From Bacteroidales bacterium (lineage in GTDB: Bacteria > Bacteroidota > Bacteroidia > Bacteroidales > UBA932), in assembly GCA_017962025.1 (NCBI GenBank), contig JAGCWD010000062.1:1-34705 (forward strand): DNA of 34,705 nucleotides, given 5' to 3'. The notes under the pieces are model-generated. The model was not told where the DNA came from and did no database searches. It was given only the letters and a program-made list of their open reading frames with translations. Of the stretch, positions 10,022-16,849 are shown piece after piece (the first letter of the stretch is position 1; the number at the start of each line of letters is the position of its first letter). The translations under genes and the position numbers were made by a program.

Positions 10022-11737
10022 ATGCCGTTTGCAAGAAGATTCATCCACTCATTGGCCATCCTTTCATTGCTGGCCGCCTGTACACCTGATTATTCTTTCA
10101 ATCAAGGAGGAATCTATACTTGGATGATGGCCGAACATGGGTTCGAGTCGTCAAATGATTATTCATCAGGAGGGTCGGACTCCGTGATGATGGACGTTGC
10201 TTTTACTCATAAGCGTAGCGGAGAGACCCTGATTCGTCCGGCTTTCTGGGATGGCGGGAGCCTGTTCCTGGTCCGGTTCGCACCGACTCGTCCTGGAAAA
10301 TGGGAATGGAAGTCTTCCTGTCCGCAGGACGTGTCGCTTGACGGCCTTGAAGGGACTTTCCGCTGCAAGAAGTATGAAGGGGATCTCCAGATCTACCGGC
10401 ACGGTTTCCTGAGGGTCGAACCAGGAAAGAAATACTTGACCTACGCAGACGGCACCCCGTTTTTCTATCTTGGTGACACGCATTGGGGGATGTACACTGA
10501 AGAATTCGATTCTCCCGGTCCCAATGCGGGCGACACCGGAGCCGGATCCCATTTCAAATACATTGTCGACAGGCGTGTCGGACAGGGTTTTACAGTATAT
10601 CAGAGTGAGCCTATCGGGGCCGAATTCAATCTGACGGACGGTAAGGTTGACTCTGAGGATATTCCCGGATTCCGTGCTGCTGACGAGTATTACAAGTACA
10701 TAGCAGGAGCAGGGTTGGTCCACGCCAACTCGGAGTTTTTCTTCGCTGGTTCGATGCGTTCCGACGCAGGTTCTGATGAAGCGGCCTTGAAGGCCCTGTC
10801 CCGCTACTGGGTGGCCCGTTTCGGCGCTTTCCCTGTGATGTGGACCCTTGCCCAGGAAATCGACAACAGTTTCTATGGCGTATTCGATTTCTCGGATAAT
10901 CCCTGGGTCAAGGTCGCCGAGTATATCCATGGATATGATGCTTATGGTCATCCGTTGTCCGGACATCAGGAGAATTCATGGCATACATCGGTGACTGGTC
11001 GTGGCACCGGAGATGAAAAGCGGGATGCCGGTGGGATGTCGGTATTCGCATCAAAGGAAACAGCTGCAATGACCGGCCACAACTGGTGGGCCGTACAATG
11101 GAGCCCTTCGCTTACAGGTCCGGTTGACCCTGGACTCGTAAGGGACTATTGGGAAGATCCGCGTCCTGCTGTCAATTATGAGGGACGTTATTGCGGCCTA
11201 TGGACAAAGGATTTCGGATCGAGGGCCCAGGGTTGGATATCCTTCCTTTCAGGATTCTTCGGCTATGGCTATGGGGCGATAGATATCTGGCTTTACAAGA
11301 GCAATTATGATGTGAATACCGTGACTTTCGATGGCGTCGAATATATAACACCTGAAGATAAAAACAAACCCTGGTCGGAATCCATCGAGTATCCAAGTGC
11401 TGTCCAGATGGGGTATCTGCGATCCTTCATGGAGTCCTTCGACTGGTGGAACCTGAAGCCGGTCCTGTCAGACGACAGGGCTTTTAAGGCTGCCTCTTCC
11501 GCATACGTTTATGCCAGGACCGATAATGTCCACGTACTGTATTTCTTTTCCAAGGACAAGTCAACCGGGGTAATCACTGACATTCCTGCGGACAAGGCTG
11601 TTGATGCCTGTTGGTTCAACCCCCGGAGCGGGGAGTGGACCGAGGTGGCCGGATTGTCCTCAGGTCAGGGCGGAGAGCTGGTCCTGCCCGAGAAACCTGA
11701 CGACGGGGACTGGGTGCTGATGGTTTCTCACACTTAG
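10022..11737 (+). CDS. DUF5060/DUF4038 apiosidase-like glycosidase lipoprotein (GH140-like)
   Basis: A 571-residue exported lipoprotein (lipobox SLLAAC). Three regions are visible. An N-terminal DUF5060 beta-sandwich (about 25-115) contains RPAFWDGGSLFLVRFAPTRP. A DUF4038 TIM-barrel (about 128-460) starts at YLTYADGTPFFYLGDTHWG and contains WTLAQEIDNSF, whose E279 is a candidate catalytic glutamate. The C-terminal segment (about 500-571, ACWFNPRSGEWTEV ... DDGDWVLMV) matches the collagen-binding-like domain that normally ends this family. The founding GH140 member is an apiosidase acting on rhamnogalacturonan II side chains; other DUF4038 proteins have different specificities, so apiose is a hypothesis. 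It follows the LacI-type gene by 2 nt and converges with the next gene, overlapping its stop by 4 nt. Confidence 0.82.
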   Translation: MPFARRFIHSLAILSLLAACTPDYSFNQGGIYTWMMAEHGFESSNDYSSGGSDSVMMDVAFTHKRSGETLIRPAFWDGGSLFLVRFAPTRPGKWEWKSSCPQDVSLDGLEGTFRCKKYEGDLQIYRHGFLRVEPGKKYLTYADGTPFFYLGDTHWGMYTEEFDSPGPNAGDTGAGSHFKYIVDRRVGQGFTVYQSEPIGAEFNLTDGKVDSEDIPGFRAADEYYKYIAGAGLVHANSEFFFAGSMRSDAGSDEAALKALSRYWVARFGAFPVMWTLAQEIDNSFYGVFDFSDNPWVKVAEYIHGYDAYGHPLSGHQENSWHTSVTGRGTGDEKRDAGGMSVFASKETAAMTGHNWWAVQWSPSLTGPVDPGLVRDYWEDPRPAVNYEGRYCGLWTKDFGSRAQGWISFLSGFFGYGYGAIDIWLYKSNYDVNTVTFDGVEYITPEDKNKPWSESIEYPSAVQMGYLRSFMESFDWWNLKPVLSDDRAFKAASSAYVYARTDNVHVLYFFSKDKSTGVITDIPADKAVDACWFNPRSGEWTEVAGLSSGQGGELVLPEKPDDGDWVLMVSHT

Positions 11738-12636
11738 ACGTCCACTCCGGCGGTTTTTGCCGGTTCCATGTGCAGCGTGACTATTGTCTGGCTGCCGAAT
11801 CTTTCTTTCAGCCGACTTTCGATCGCCGAAGTCAGTTCATGTGCCTGAAGGAGGGTCAGGTTCCCGTCCATCCGGATATGAGCTTCTATTGCTATACGGT
11901 TTCCGATCCTTCTTGTCCTTAGGTTGTGTGGTTCGGTTATCTCGGTGAAAGAGTTGATGATCTCAAGGATTTCCTCCTCGGTCCTATCCGGGAGAGATTC
12001 GTCTGTAAGTTCTCCCAAGCTTGGTTTAATGATTTCCCATGCGACTTTGAGTAACATCGCTCCTACAACTATTGAGGCCAGGGGATCCAGTACGGTCCAT
12101 CTGCCTCCAAGAAGAAGTGATCCTCCGATACCAACTGCTGCAGCTATTGATGAAAGGGCGTCGCTCCTATGATGCCAGGCGTTGGCCGAAAGGGCAGGGG
12201 AGGACAGTTCGCTTCCTTTCTTATCCGTGTAACGGAACATCAGTTCCTTTATTAATATAGACAGAAGTGCTACCCAGAGAGCGAGAGAGCGTGGAGCAAC
12301 GAGATCTGTGCCCTGAAGCCAGGATGCGAGTTTCAATGCTCCTGACACTATGATGCCGATGGCTGCGCCGACCAGTGCAAGACCGATAAACATGGTGGCC
12401 AGAGTTTCGAATTTGCCATGTCCATAGTCATGTGAACTGTCCTGGGGCCTGGCGCTGATACCCACGAAGACCAGTACTATTATGTCCGTCAGGAAATCCG
12501 ACAGGGAATGCACGGCATCGGCAACCATCGCGGAGCTCCTACCCAGGATTCCGGCAATGAATTTGACAATGACCAGGATAACGTTACCGACGCTTCCGAT
12601 CAAGGTTACCTTATAGATTTGTTTCTCCCTTTCCAT
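11734..12636 (-). CDS. Cation diffusion facilitator (FieF/CzcD-type metal exporter)
   Basis: A 300-residue inner-membrane antiporter that exports divalent metals such as Zn2+, Fe2+ or Mn2+ in exchange for protons. I use the ATG at 12636 (MEREKQIYKV); an upstream in-frame TTG at 12660 adds eight residues without family support. Six membrane segments are followed by a cytoplasmic ferredoxin-like domain from about residue 210 (EEEILEIINSFTEITEPHNLRTRRIG). Metal-site residues are H43-x3-D47 (AVHSLSD) in helix 2 and H155-x3-D159 (AWHHRSD) in helix 5. FieF has D45/D49 in the first motif, so this HxxxD plus HxxxD pair could shift metal preference. No metal-responsive regulator is adjacent. Confidence 0.92.
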   Translation of the reverse strand: MEREKQIYKVTLIGSVGNVILVIVKFIAGILGRSSAMVADAVHSLSDFLTDIIVLVFVGISARPQDSSHDYGHGKFETLATMFIGLALVGAAIGIIVSGALKLASWLQGTDLVAPRSLALWVALLSILIKELMFRYTDKKGSELSSPALSANAWHHRSDALSSIAAAVGIGGSLLLGGRWTVLDPLASIVVGAMLLKVAWEIIKPSLGELTDESLPDRTEEEILEIINSFTEITEPHNLRTRRIGNRIAIEAHIRMDGNLTLLQAHELTSAIESRLKERFGSQTIVTLHMEPAKTAGVDV

Positions 12637-12683
12637 AGTTTCTGGCTTATTCCAAAACAAAGTTAAAAAATATTACGGAAAAA

Positions 12684-12715
12684 TTTGGTTTATAAAATAA
12701 ACTTGTTTATATTTG
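12684..12715 (+). promoter_or_regulatory. Consensus Bacteroidetes promoter for the membrane protein/HTH pair
   Basis: TTTG at 12684-12687 and TATATTTG at 12708-12715 are separated by 20 bp, an exact match to both boxes and to spacing. Initiation near 12722 leaves a leader of about 58 nt before the ATG at 12781. This is the best promoter match in the window. Confidence 0.8.
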
Positions 12716-12780
12716 CAATGGAGTTAAGGTGGTATGCGCAGCCTCGCTTGGCTCCAGGAACAATGTAAATAATTGATATC

Positions 12781-13398
12781 ATGGAACAAAACAAAGAAAT
12801 GACGGCAAATGAGAGCTTGGCCCTCATTACCGAAACGTTGAATAATAATCGCAAGGAAATCACCCGCAGGGGAGGGAAATTCTTTATCCTTTGGGGAATC
12901 CTTCTGGCTTTTTTCTCATTGCTGGTCTATGCCCTTTGGAAATCGACCGGACATGCTTACTGGAATAACCTTTGGTTCGCCTTGCCGCTTGTGGGCTATC
13001 CTTTGGCCAGGATGATCCGCTCCAAAGAGGGACCGGCGGTGGCAACCAATGTCGTCAGCAGGATCGTTTCCGGAATATGGACTTCTTTCGGAGTATTCGC
13101 CTGCTCCGTCGCCGCTTTTACTGTGCTTCTCACCACTGTGGGTGACCACCCTCTTGTTTCCATAGTTGTGGGTGCCGGTCTTACGGTGAACATAGTGCTT
13201 CTTTTTGGACTGGCCGAGACCATCAGCGGGGTGGCTTTGAAGAATTGGGCGATCAAGATCGCAGGCTTTGTCACCGGCATCGGGAGTGTGGTCATCTATT
13301 ACCTTACGGGAGCGACTAAGGAACAGATGTTCATTTTCACCCTTGCCGGACTCGTCCTGGTGGCCACGGGCCTCATTGTCAAACGCCAGAACCGCTAG
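12781..13398 (+). CDS. Multi-span membrane protein of unknown function
   Basis: A 205-residue protein that I cannot assign to a characterised family. A charged N-terminal stretch of about 30 residues (ESLALITETLNNNRKEITRRGG) precedes roughly six hydrophobic segments, for example about 33-53 (FFILWGILLAFFSLLVYALW), 92-118, 126-148, 158-177 and 183-200. The C-terminus is basic (KRQNR). A small winged-helix gene begins 2 nt after its stop, and a strong promoter precedes the pair. Such membrane-protein/HTH_34 pairs recur in Bacteroidetes; the regulator may control its own operon. A transport or sensing role is possible, but nothing in the sequence decides. Confidence 0.78.
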   Translation: MEQNKEMTANESLALITETLNNNRKEITRRGGKFFILWGILLAFFSLLVYALWKSTGHAYWNNLWFALPLVGYPLARMIRSKEGPAVATNVVSRIVSGIWTSFGVFACSVAAFTVLLTTVGDHPLVSIVVGAGLTVNIVLLFGLAETISGVALKNWAIKIAGFVTGIGSVVIYYLTGATKEQMFIFTLAGLVLVATGLIVKRQNR

Positions 13399-13400
13399 CC

Positions 13401-13682
13401 ATGTTCCCGAAACTTGACCCGGTACTTCATTCGGAACTGAGGCTTGCCGTCGTTTCCCTGCTTGCGGGAGTGGAGTCCGCCGACTTCAGCTACATCAAGA
13501 AACAGACAGGGGCAACTTCCGGCAACCTCAGCGTCCAGATCGACAAACTCTCGGCCGCCGGGTACATAACGGTCGAGAAAGGATTCAAGGGCAAGATGCC
13601 CTGTACTACCTGCCGCCTCACCGAAACCGGCCTCGAGGCCTTCCGGAACTATGTCACTGCCCTCAAGGAATATATTTCCTGA
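13401..13682 (+). CDS. Small winged-helix DNA-binding protein (HTH_34/MarR-like)
   Basis: A 93-residue stand-alone winged helix. LHSELRLAVVSLLAG is the first helix, FSYIKKQTGATSGNLSVQIDKLSAAGYI is the helix-turn-helix with recognition helix, and TVEKGFKGKMPCTTCRLTETGLEAFRNYV forms the wing and last helix. This is the compact PF13601-type fold seen in many Bacteroidetes and Archaea regulators. Two cysteines in PCTTC lie in the wing and could sense redox state or metal, which is speculation. It is translated from the same transcript as the upstream membrane protein, with a 2-nt gap. The target is unknown; autoregulation of the promoter at 12684 is the simplest idea. Confidence 0.87.
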   Translation: MFPKLDPVLHSELRLAVVSLLAGVESADFSYIKKQTGATSGNLSVQIDKLSAAGYITVEKGFKGKMPCTTCRLTETGLEAFRNYVTALKEYIS

Positions 13683-13699
13683 TCCTTACTACCGTCAGT

Positions 13700-14704
13700 C
13701 TAGTACTTAATCTTGTACTGGTTGCAGAAGTCTATGGCGGGCTGGTAGCCGCAGCGGGCGGCAAGGGAGCAGCGGGACTCTGTCTTCTGGACCTTGCCTT
13801 CAGCGGCGTACAACCTGCCTAGACGGTAGAGAGTGGCTCCCAGATTCTCGTCGTGAAAATTCCCGGCCTTGATCCCCTTTTCAGAAGTGTTGTAGAGCTG
13901 ATAATAGGTCAAGGCCGCTTTTTCATAGCTTTCAATCGCCTTTTCATTGTCCTTGAGGCGGGCGTAGGCTGATCCAAGTCCATTGTGGATCCAGTAATCC
14001 ATCGTTAGGGACTTGCCCCCATTGGATTCTAGCCATTCTTCCGAGACGGCTATGTTTTCCCTGTCACGTTCCAAAAGGTTCAGGACAACTGCGTATTGGT
14101 ACTGGGTAAGCATGTTTAGGGCACCCTTGTCCTGCAAGGCATGGAAACAGGACGCCGCTTCCTGATAATTCCCTTCATCCAGGAACGACTGTGCTGCCAA
14201 CCTCAGGCTGTCAACCGGGTCGACTACCTCTGCCAGTGACTCTACTGACTCTAGGTCTCCGATAATGATCCGGTTTCCTTCACGGGCTACGTCTCCCAAA
14301 CTTGAAAAAGTGGAACTCCCTATTACGAGAGGTACGGTTTGTTTCTTGATCACAAAGGCCGGGATATCGGTGATCATCACCTTGTCACCGACTTTCAGCT
14401 TCTTGATGACGAACGATGCGGCCTTGGTGCTGGAACCGTCAGGCATTTTCAATGTGGTCAGACCCTTGACGTCATTGTCCTTGATGTAACCGTTCTCATA
14501 GAGAAAGAGATAGGTAGTGGTGGACATGCTGACGAACCAGTTTTCCTCAGTGTAATAGGTGAGTACACCAACCCCGTTGACCGAGGTTTCGATGGTGTAG
14601 CGGCCATCTTCTCCGGAATCCTGGAGGGTAATCACGCTCTGGGCGTTGACGATGGATGCCGCAAGGAACAGGCTTCCGACAGCGGCCAGCAGACGGGTAT
14701 TCAT
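13700..14704 (-). CDS. Exported TPR protein with a retropepsin-like N-terminal domain that lacks the catalytic motif
   Basis: A 334-residue protein with a classical signal peptide (cleavage near SIVNAQS, about residue 21). Residues about 35-150 resemble the retropepsin-like clan AA fold: VNGVGVLTYYTEENWF where active enzymes have a D-T/S-G loop, then a beta-rich stretch, and PLVIGSSTFSSLGDVAREGN like the family's LLGMSFL-type ending. The catalytic Asp-Thr/Ser-Gly is absent (Y51-T52-E53 at that place). Residues about 165-320 form TPR-like helices, including NYQEAASCFHALQDKG and LGSAYARLKDNEKAIESYEKAA. It is the last gene of the smpB-miaA-purE operon and starts 2 nt after purE. A scaffolding or binding role in the periplasm is likely. 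The TPR call is firm; the dead-protease call is by eye. Confidence 0.7.
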   Translation of the reverse strand: MNTRLLAAVGSLFLAASIVNAQSVITLQDSGEDGRYTIETSVNGVGVLTYYTEENWFVSMSTTTYLFLYENGYIKDNDVKGLTTLKMPDGSSTKAASFVIKKLKVGDKVMITDIPAFVIKKQTVPLVIGSSTFSSLGDVAREGNRIIIGDLESVESLAEVVDPVDSLRLAAQSFLDEGNYQEAASCFHALQDKGALNMLTQYQYAVVLNLLERDRENIAVSEEWLESNGGKSLTMDYWIHNGLGSAYARLKDNEKAIESYEKAALTYYQLYNTSEKGIKAGNFHDENLGATLYRLGRLYAAEGKVQKTESRCSLAARCGYQPAIDFCNQYKIKY

Positions 14705-14706
14705 GA

Positions 14707-15174
14707 CTAGATAACGGTGTTACGGATTTTCTCTGCCTGGGCTTCCCTGTAGGCATCCAGCTTTTCGGAAACAGCCTTGTCTCCAAGTGCAAGAATCTCA
14801 GCTGCAAGGATGGCCGCATTCTTTGCCCCTCCGATCGCCACTGTCGCCACCGGGATTCCGGTAGGCATCTGTACCATTGAAAGAAGAGAATCCAGTCCAC
14901 CCAGATTCTTGGTTGCCATCGGAACGGCTATAACCGGCAGGGTGGTCAGGCCGGCGGCGACACCGGCCAGATGGGCGGCACCGCCTGCTCCGGCTATCAC
15001 CACTCCAAATCCCCTGTCCTTAAGTCCTTTGGTGTATTCGAACATGAGTTCGGGAGTCCTGTGGGCACTGATGACCCTTTTCTCGAATTCGATTCCGAAT
15101 CCCTCGAGGATACCGAAGGCGCCTGACATTACTTCCAGGTCGCTCGTCGATCCCATGATAATCGCGACTTTCAT
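14707..15174 (-). CDS. purE: N5-carboxyaminoimidazole ribonucleotide mutase
   Basis: A 155-residue class I PurE, which converts N5-CAIR to CAIR in de novo purine synthesis in the cytoplasm. The signature motifs are all present: IIMGSTSD at the N-terminus (GSxSD substrate loop), VISAHRTPE with the catalytic histidine, and IAGAGGAAHLAGVAAG (usual form AGGAAHLPG, here with Ala for Pro). Length is normal. It follows miaA by 13 nt and precedes the TPR gene by 2 nt on the same strand. purK is not next to it, although purL lies elsewhere in the window. Confidence 0.96.
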   Translation of the reverse strand: MKVAIIMGSTSDLEVMSGAFGILEGFGIEFEKRVISAHRTPELMFEYTKGLKDRGFGVVIAGAGGAAHLAGVAAGLTTLPVIAVPMATKNLGGLDSLLSMVQMPTGIPVATVAIGGAKNAAILAAEILALGDKAVSEKLDAYREAQAEKIRNTVI

Positions 15175-15187
15175 GATTTATGACTGT

Positions 15188-16303
15188 TTAAACGTTTGTC
15201 CAATGTATCCTTATTCCGTCTTTCTCCATGCCCCGGAACCAGGTCATCTGCCTTTTGGCGAACTGGTGGATTGCATTTCCAAGAAGGAGACGCATCTCTT
15301 CGTAGGACAGGATGCCCAGAACATGCTGGGTGACGAATTTGTACTCAAGTCCGTAGTACATCAGGTCCTCGGGCTTTATTCCACTCTTCAGCAAGTCCTT
15401 GACTTCTTCTATAAGTCCATTATGAAGCCTTGAGTCAAGCCTCGAGTCAATCCGCGCATTCCTCTCTTCCCGGTCCACCAGAGTGCCGATGAAATAGGGC
15501 TTTTTGGGAAGGAAAGATGTCTTTTGTACAGGGTGGTCTTTCTCGTATAGGGCGACTTCAAGAGCCCTGATCACGCGCCTTTTGCTCTGCATGACTCCTT
15601 CATCGGGGAGGGGCCCCAGTTCAGCGAGTTTTTCACGCAGATCTTCAATGTCGTACAACTCCAGTTCAGCACGGAGTTCCTCATTAGGAGGCACCTGGGG
15701 CAATGAATATCCGCTCGTGGCCGCCTGGATGTAGAGACCGGTGCCGCCACACAGGATGGGAATCCTTCCGCGTGAGCGGATGTCCTGGTAGGCTTCTTCG
15801 AAGGCCTGCTGCCACTGGTACAGGTCAAACCTCGTTCCAGCGGGTACTATGTCGATCAGGTGATATGGAACCCCTCCGTACTCCTCCAAATCCTTCCCCG
15901 TCCCTATGTCCATACCCCTGTAAACCTGTCTGCTGTCCGCTGACAGAATCTCTGCTACGGCTCCTGAGGGAGGTGTCCCCTCCGACAACGCCTCGCTTCG
16001 CTCGGCCCCACCGCTCGCTTCACTTCGTTCCGCTCCGGTCCCCCCTCTTACGTGGCCGAGGGTGGCCACGGTTGCTGAGGGGACACCTCCCTCAGGAGAC
16101 ATAGCAGAAAACTTTCGGGCCAGTTCGACGGCGTAGCGGGTTTTCCCGGAGGCGGTGGGCCCGAGGACGACTATAAGGTCGATGGAGCCGGAAACATATT
16201 CATTGAAGATGGACTGTACGTCGATTGTCTCCGGATCCGGCATGGGTGCCGGCGGAGGAATGGGGATAGCTTCCCGAAGTTTGTTCTGAGGCTTCCTGCC
16301 CAT
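15188..16303 (-). CDS. miaA: tRNA dimethylallyltransferase with a ~50-residue in-frame insertion
   Basis: MiaA adds a dimethylallyl group to A37 of tRNAs that read UNN codons. I use the ATG at 16303, one nucleotide beyond the smpB stop, giving 371 residues; the frame runs further upstream but only into smpB sequence. The P-loop GPTASGKT is at 48-55, EILSADSRQVYRGMDIGTGK at about 118-137, and the C-terminal region has GLEYKFVTQHVLG and AKRQMTWFRG, as in the family. Residues about 68-117 are an extra segment rich in Gly, Ser, Glu and Ala with two GAERSEA repeats, encoded by an inverted-repeat element (see 15951-16108). The normal protein would join KFSA directly to EILSADSR. A proline-rich N-terminal extension of about 40 residues is also unusual; M21 could be an alternative start. 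Confidence 0.92.
   Translation of the reverse strand: MGRKPQNKLREAIPIPPPAPMPDPETIDVQSIFNEYVSGSIDLIVVLGPTASGKTRYAVELARKFSAMSPEGGVPSATVATLGHVRGGTGAERSEASGGAERSEALSEGTPPSGAVAEILSADSRQVYRGMDIGTGKDLEEYGGVPYHLIDIVPAGTRFDLYQWQQAFEEAYQDIRSRGRIPILCGGTGLYIQAATSGYSLPQVPPNEELRAELELYDIEDLREKLAELGPLPDEGVMQSKRRVIRALEVALYEKDHPVQKTSFLPKKPYFIGTLVDREERNARIDSRLDSRLHNGLIEEVKDLLKSGIKPEDLMYYGLEYKFVTQHVLGILSYEEMRLLLGNAIHQFAKRQMTWFRGMEKDGIRIHWTNV
15951..16108. repeat. Palindromic element inserted in frame within miaA
   Basis: The ends form a 32-bp inverted repeat, 15951-15982 against 16077-16108, with 30 of 32 positions matching and the inner 22 bp perfect (15961-15982 and 16077-16098; core GGGAGGTGTCCCC). The interior contains a 7-bp hairpin (CGTGGCC / GGCCACG, 16051-16070) and repeats of CGCTTCG-like sequence. 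On the miaA strand it is open and contributes about 50 codons (150 bp) without disturbing the frame. The unit is MITE-like in form and recalls the coding palindromic elements of Rickettsia. No second copy is present in this window. Confidence 0.85.
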
Positions 16304-16304
16304 A

Positions 16305-16760
16305 TTATTCTCCGCGCTCCATCTCGCGGCGGATATCCTTTTCCTTGATCGTAGCCCGCTTGTCGAAGACCTTCTTTCCCTTGGCCAGGGCAATGACCAG
16401 TTTGGCGTAGCCCTCGTCGTTTATGAATAATTTGACTGACACTATGGTGAGTCCCTTTTCCTTGACGGCCTGGTGGAGATGCCTTAGCTCCCTCTTTGTC
16501 AGAAGCAGCTTCCGGTCCCTCAGGGGTTCATGCTGACCCCAGGATCCCCAGAAGTATTTGGCTACGTTCATGCCCCTGACAAACAGTTCGTTACCAACGA
16601 AATAGCAATAAGAATCCACAAGGGAGACCTTTCCCATCCGGATGGATTTGATCTCCGTTCCAACAAGCACGATTCCGGCTTCGAAGGTCTCGAGAAACTC
16701 GTAGTCGAACGAAGCTTTCTTGTTGCGGATCTCCACCTTATGTGCTTTCTGCTTGGCCAT
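16305..16760 (-). CDS. smpB: SsrA-binding protein SmpB
   Basis: A 151-residue partner of tmRNA in trans-translation, which rescues stalled ribosomes. Family motifs are complete: [41 protein letters not shown], the KLLLTKREL segment, and a basic C-terminal tail with [23 protein letters not shown] that enters the decoding site. Length is normal. It is the first gene of the minus-strand operon smpB-miaA-purE-TPR, and its stop lies one nucleotide before the miaA ATG. A promoter is visible at 16782-16813. The tmRNA gene itself is not in the window. Confidence 0.97.
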   Translation of the reverse strand: MAKQKAHKVEIRNKKASFDYEFLETFEAGIVLVGTEIKSIRMGKVSLVDSYCYFVGNELFVRGMNVAKYFWGSWGQHEPLRDRKLLLTKRELRHLHQAVKEKGLTIVSVKLFINDEGYAKLVIALAKGKKVFDKRATIKEKDIRREMERGE

Positions 16761-16781
16761 ATTCAGTTGAACCGTAGATTA

Positions 16782-16813
16782 CAAATATACCACTTTTTTG
16801 TGTTGCAGTGAAA
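16782..16813 (-). promoter_or_regulatory. Promoter of the smpB operon
   Basis: On the minus strand TATATTTG (16789-16782) is an exact -7 box. TTTC (16813-16810) lies 20 bp upstream at the -33 position with three of four matches. Initiation near 16775 gives a leader of about 15 nt. Confidence 0.6.
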
Positions 16814-16827
16814 AATGATTAAGTTTG
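16797..16827 (+). promoter_or_regulatory. Promoter of the M16 peptidase gene
   Basis: TTTG at 16797-16800 and TAAGTTTG at 16820-16827 match the -33 and -7 consensus with 19 bp between. Its -33 box falls inside the spacer of the divergent smpB promoter, so the two polymerase sites overlap. The leader would be about 15 nt. Confidence 0.65.
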
Positions 16828-16849
16828 TGCCGCTTTCAAATTATTCAAT

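Noticed and set aside
12637-12660. TTG start for the cation diffusion facilitator.
   Set aside because: The ATG at 12636 begins the conserved part; the added eight residues have no support.
12718-12768. A 16-codon open frame (MELRWYAQPRLAPGTM) upstream of the membrane protein, possible leader peptide.
   Set aside because: Its ATG lies at or before the predicted transcription start, set by the -7 box at 12708-12715, so it probably is not in the mRNA.
16304-16393. Extension of miaA into the 3' end of smpB.
   Set aside because: The translated segment is arginine/serine-rich shadow sequence of smpB; the ATG at 16303 fits the tight operon spacing.
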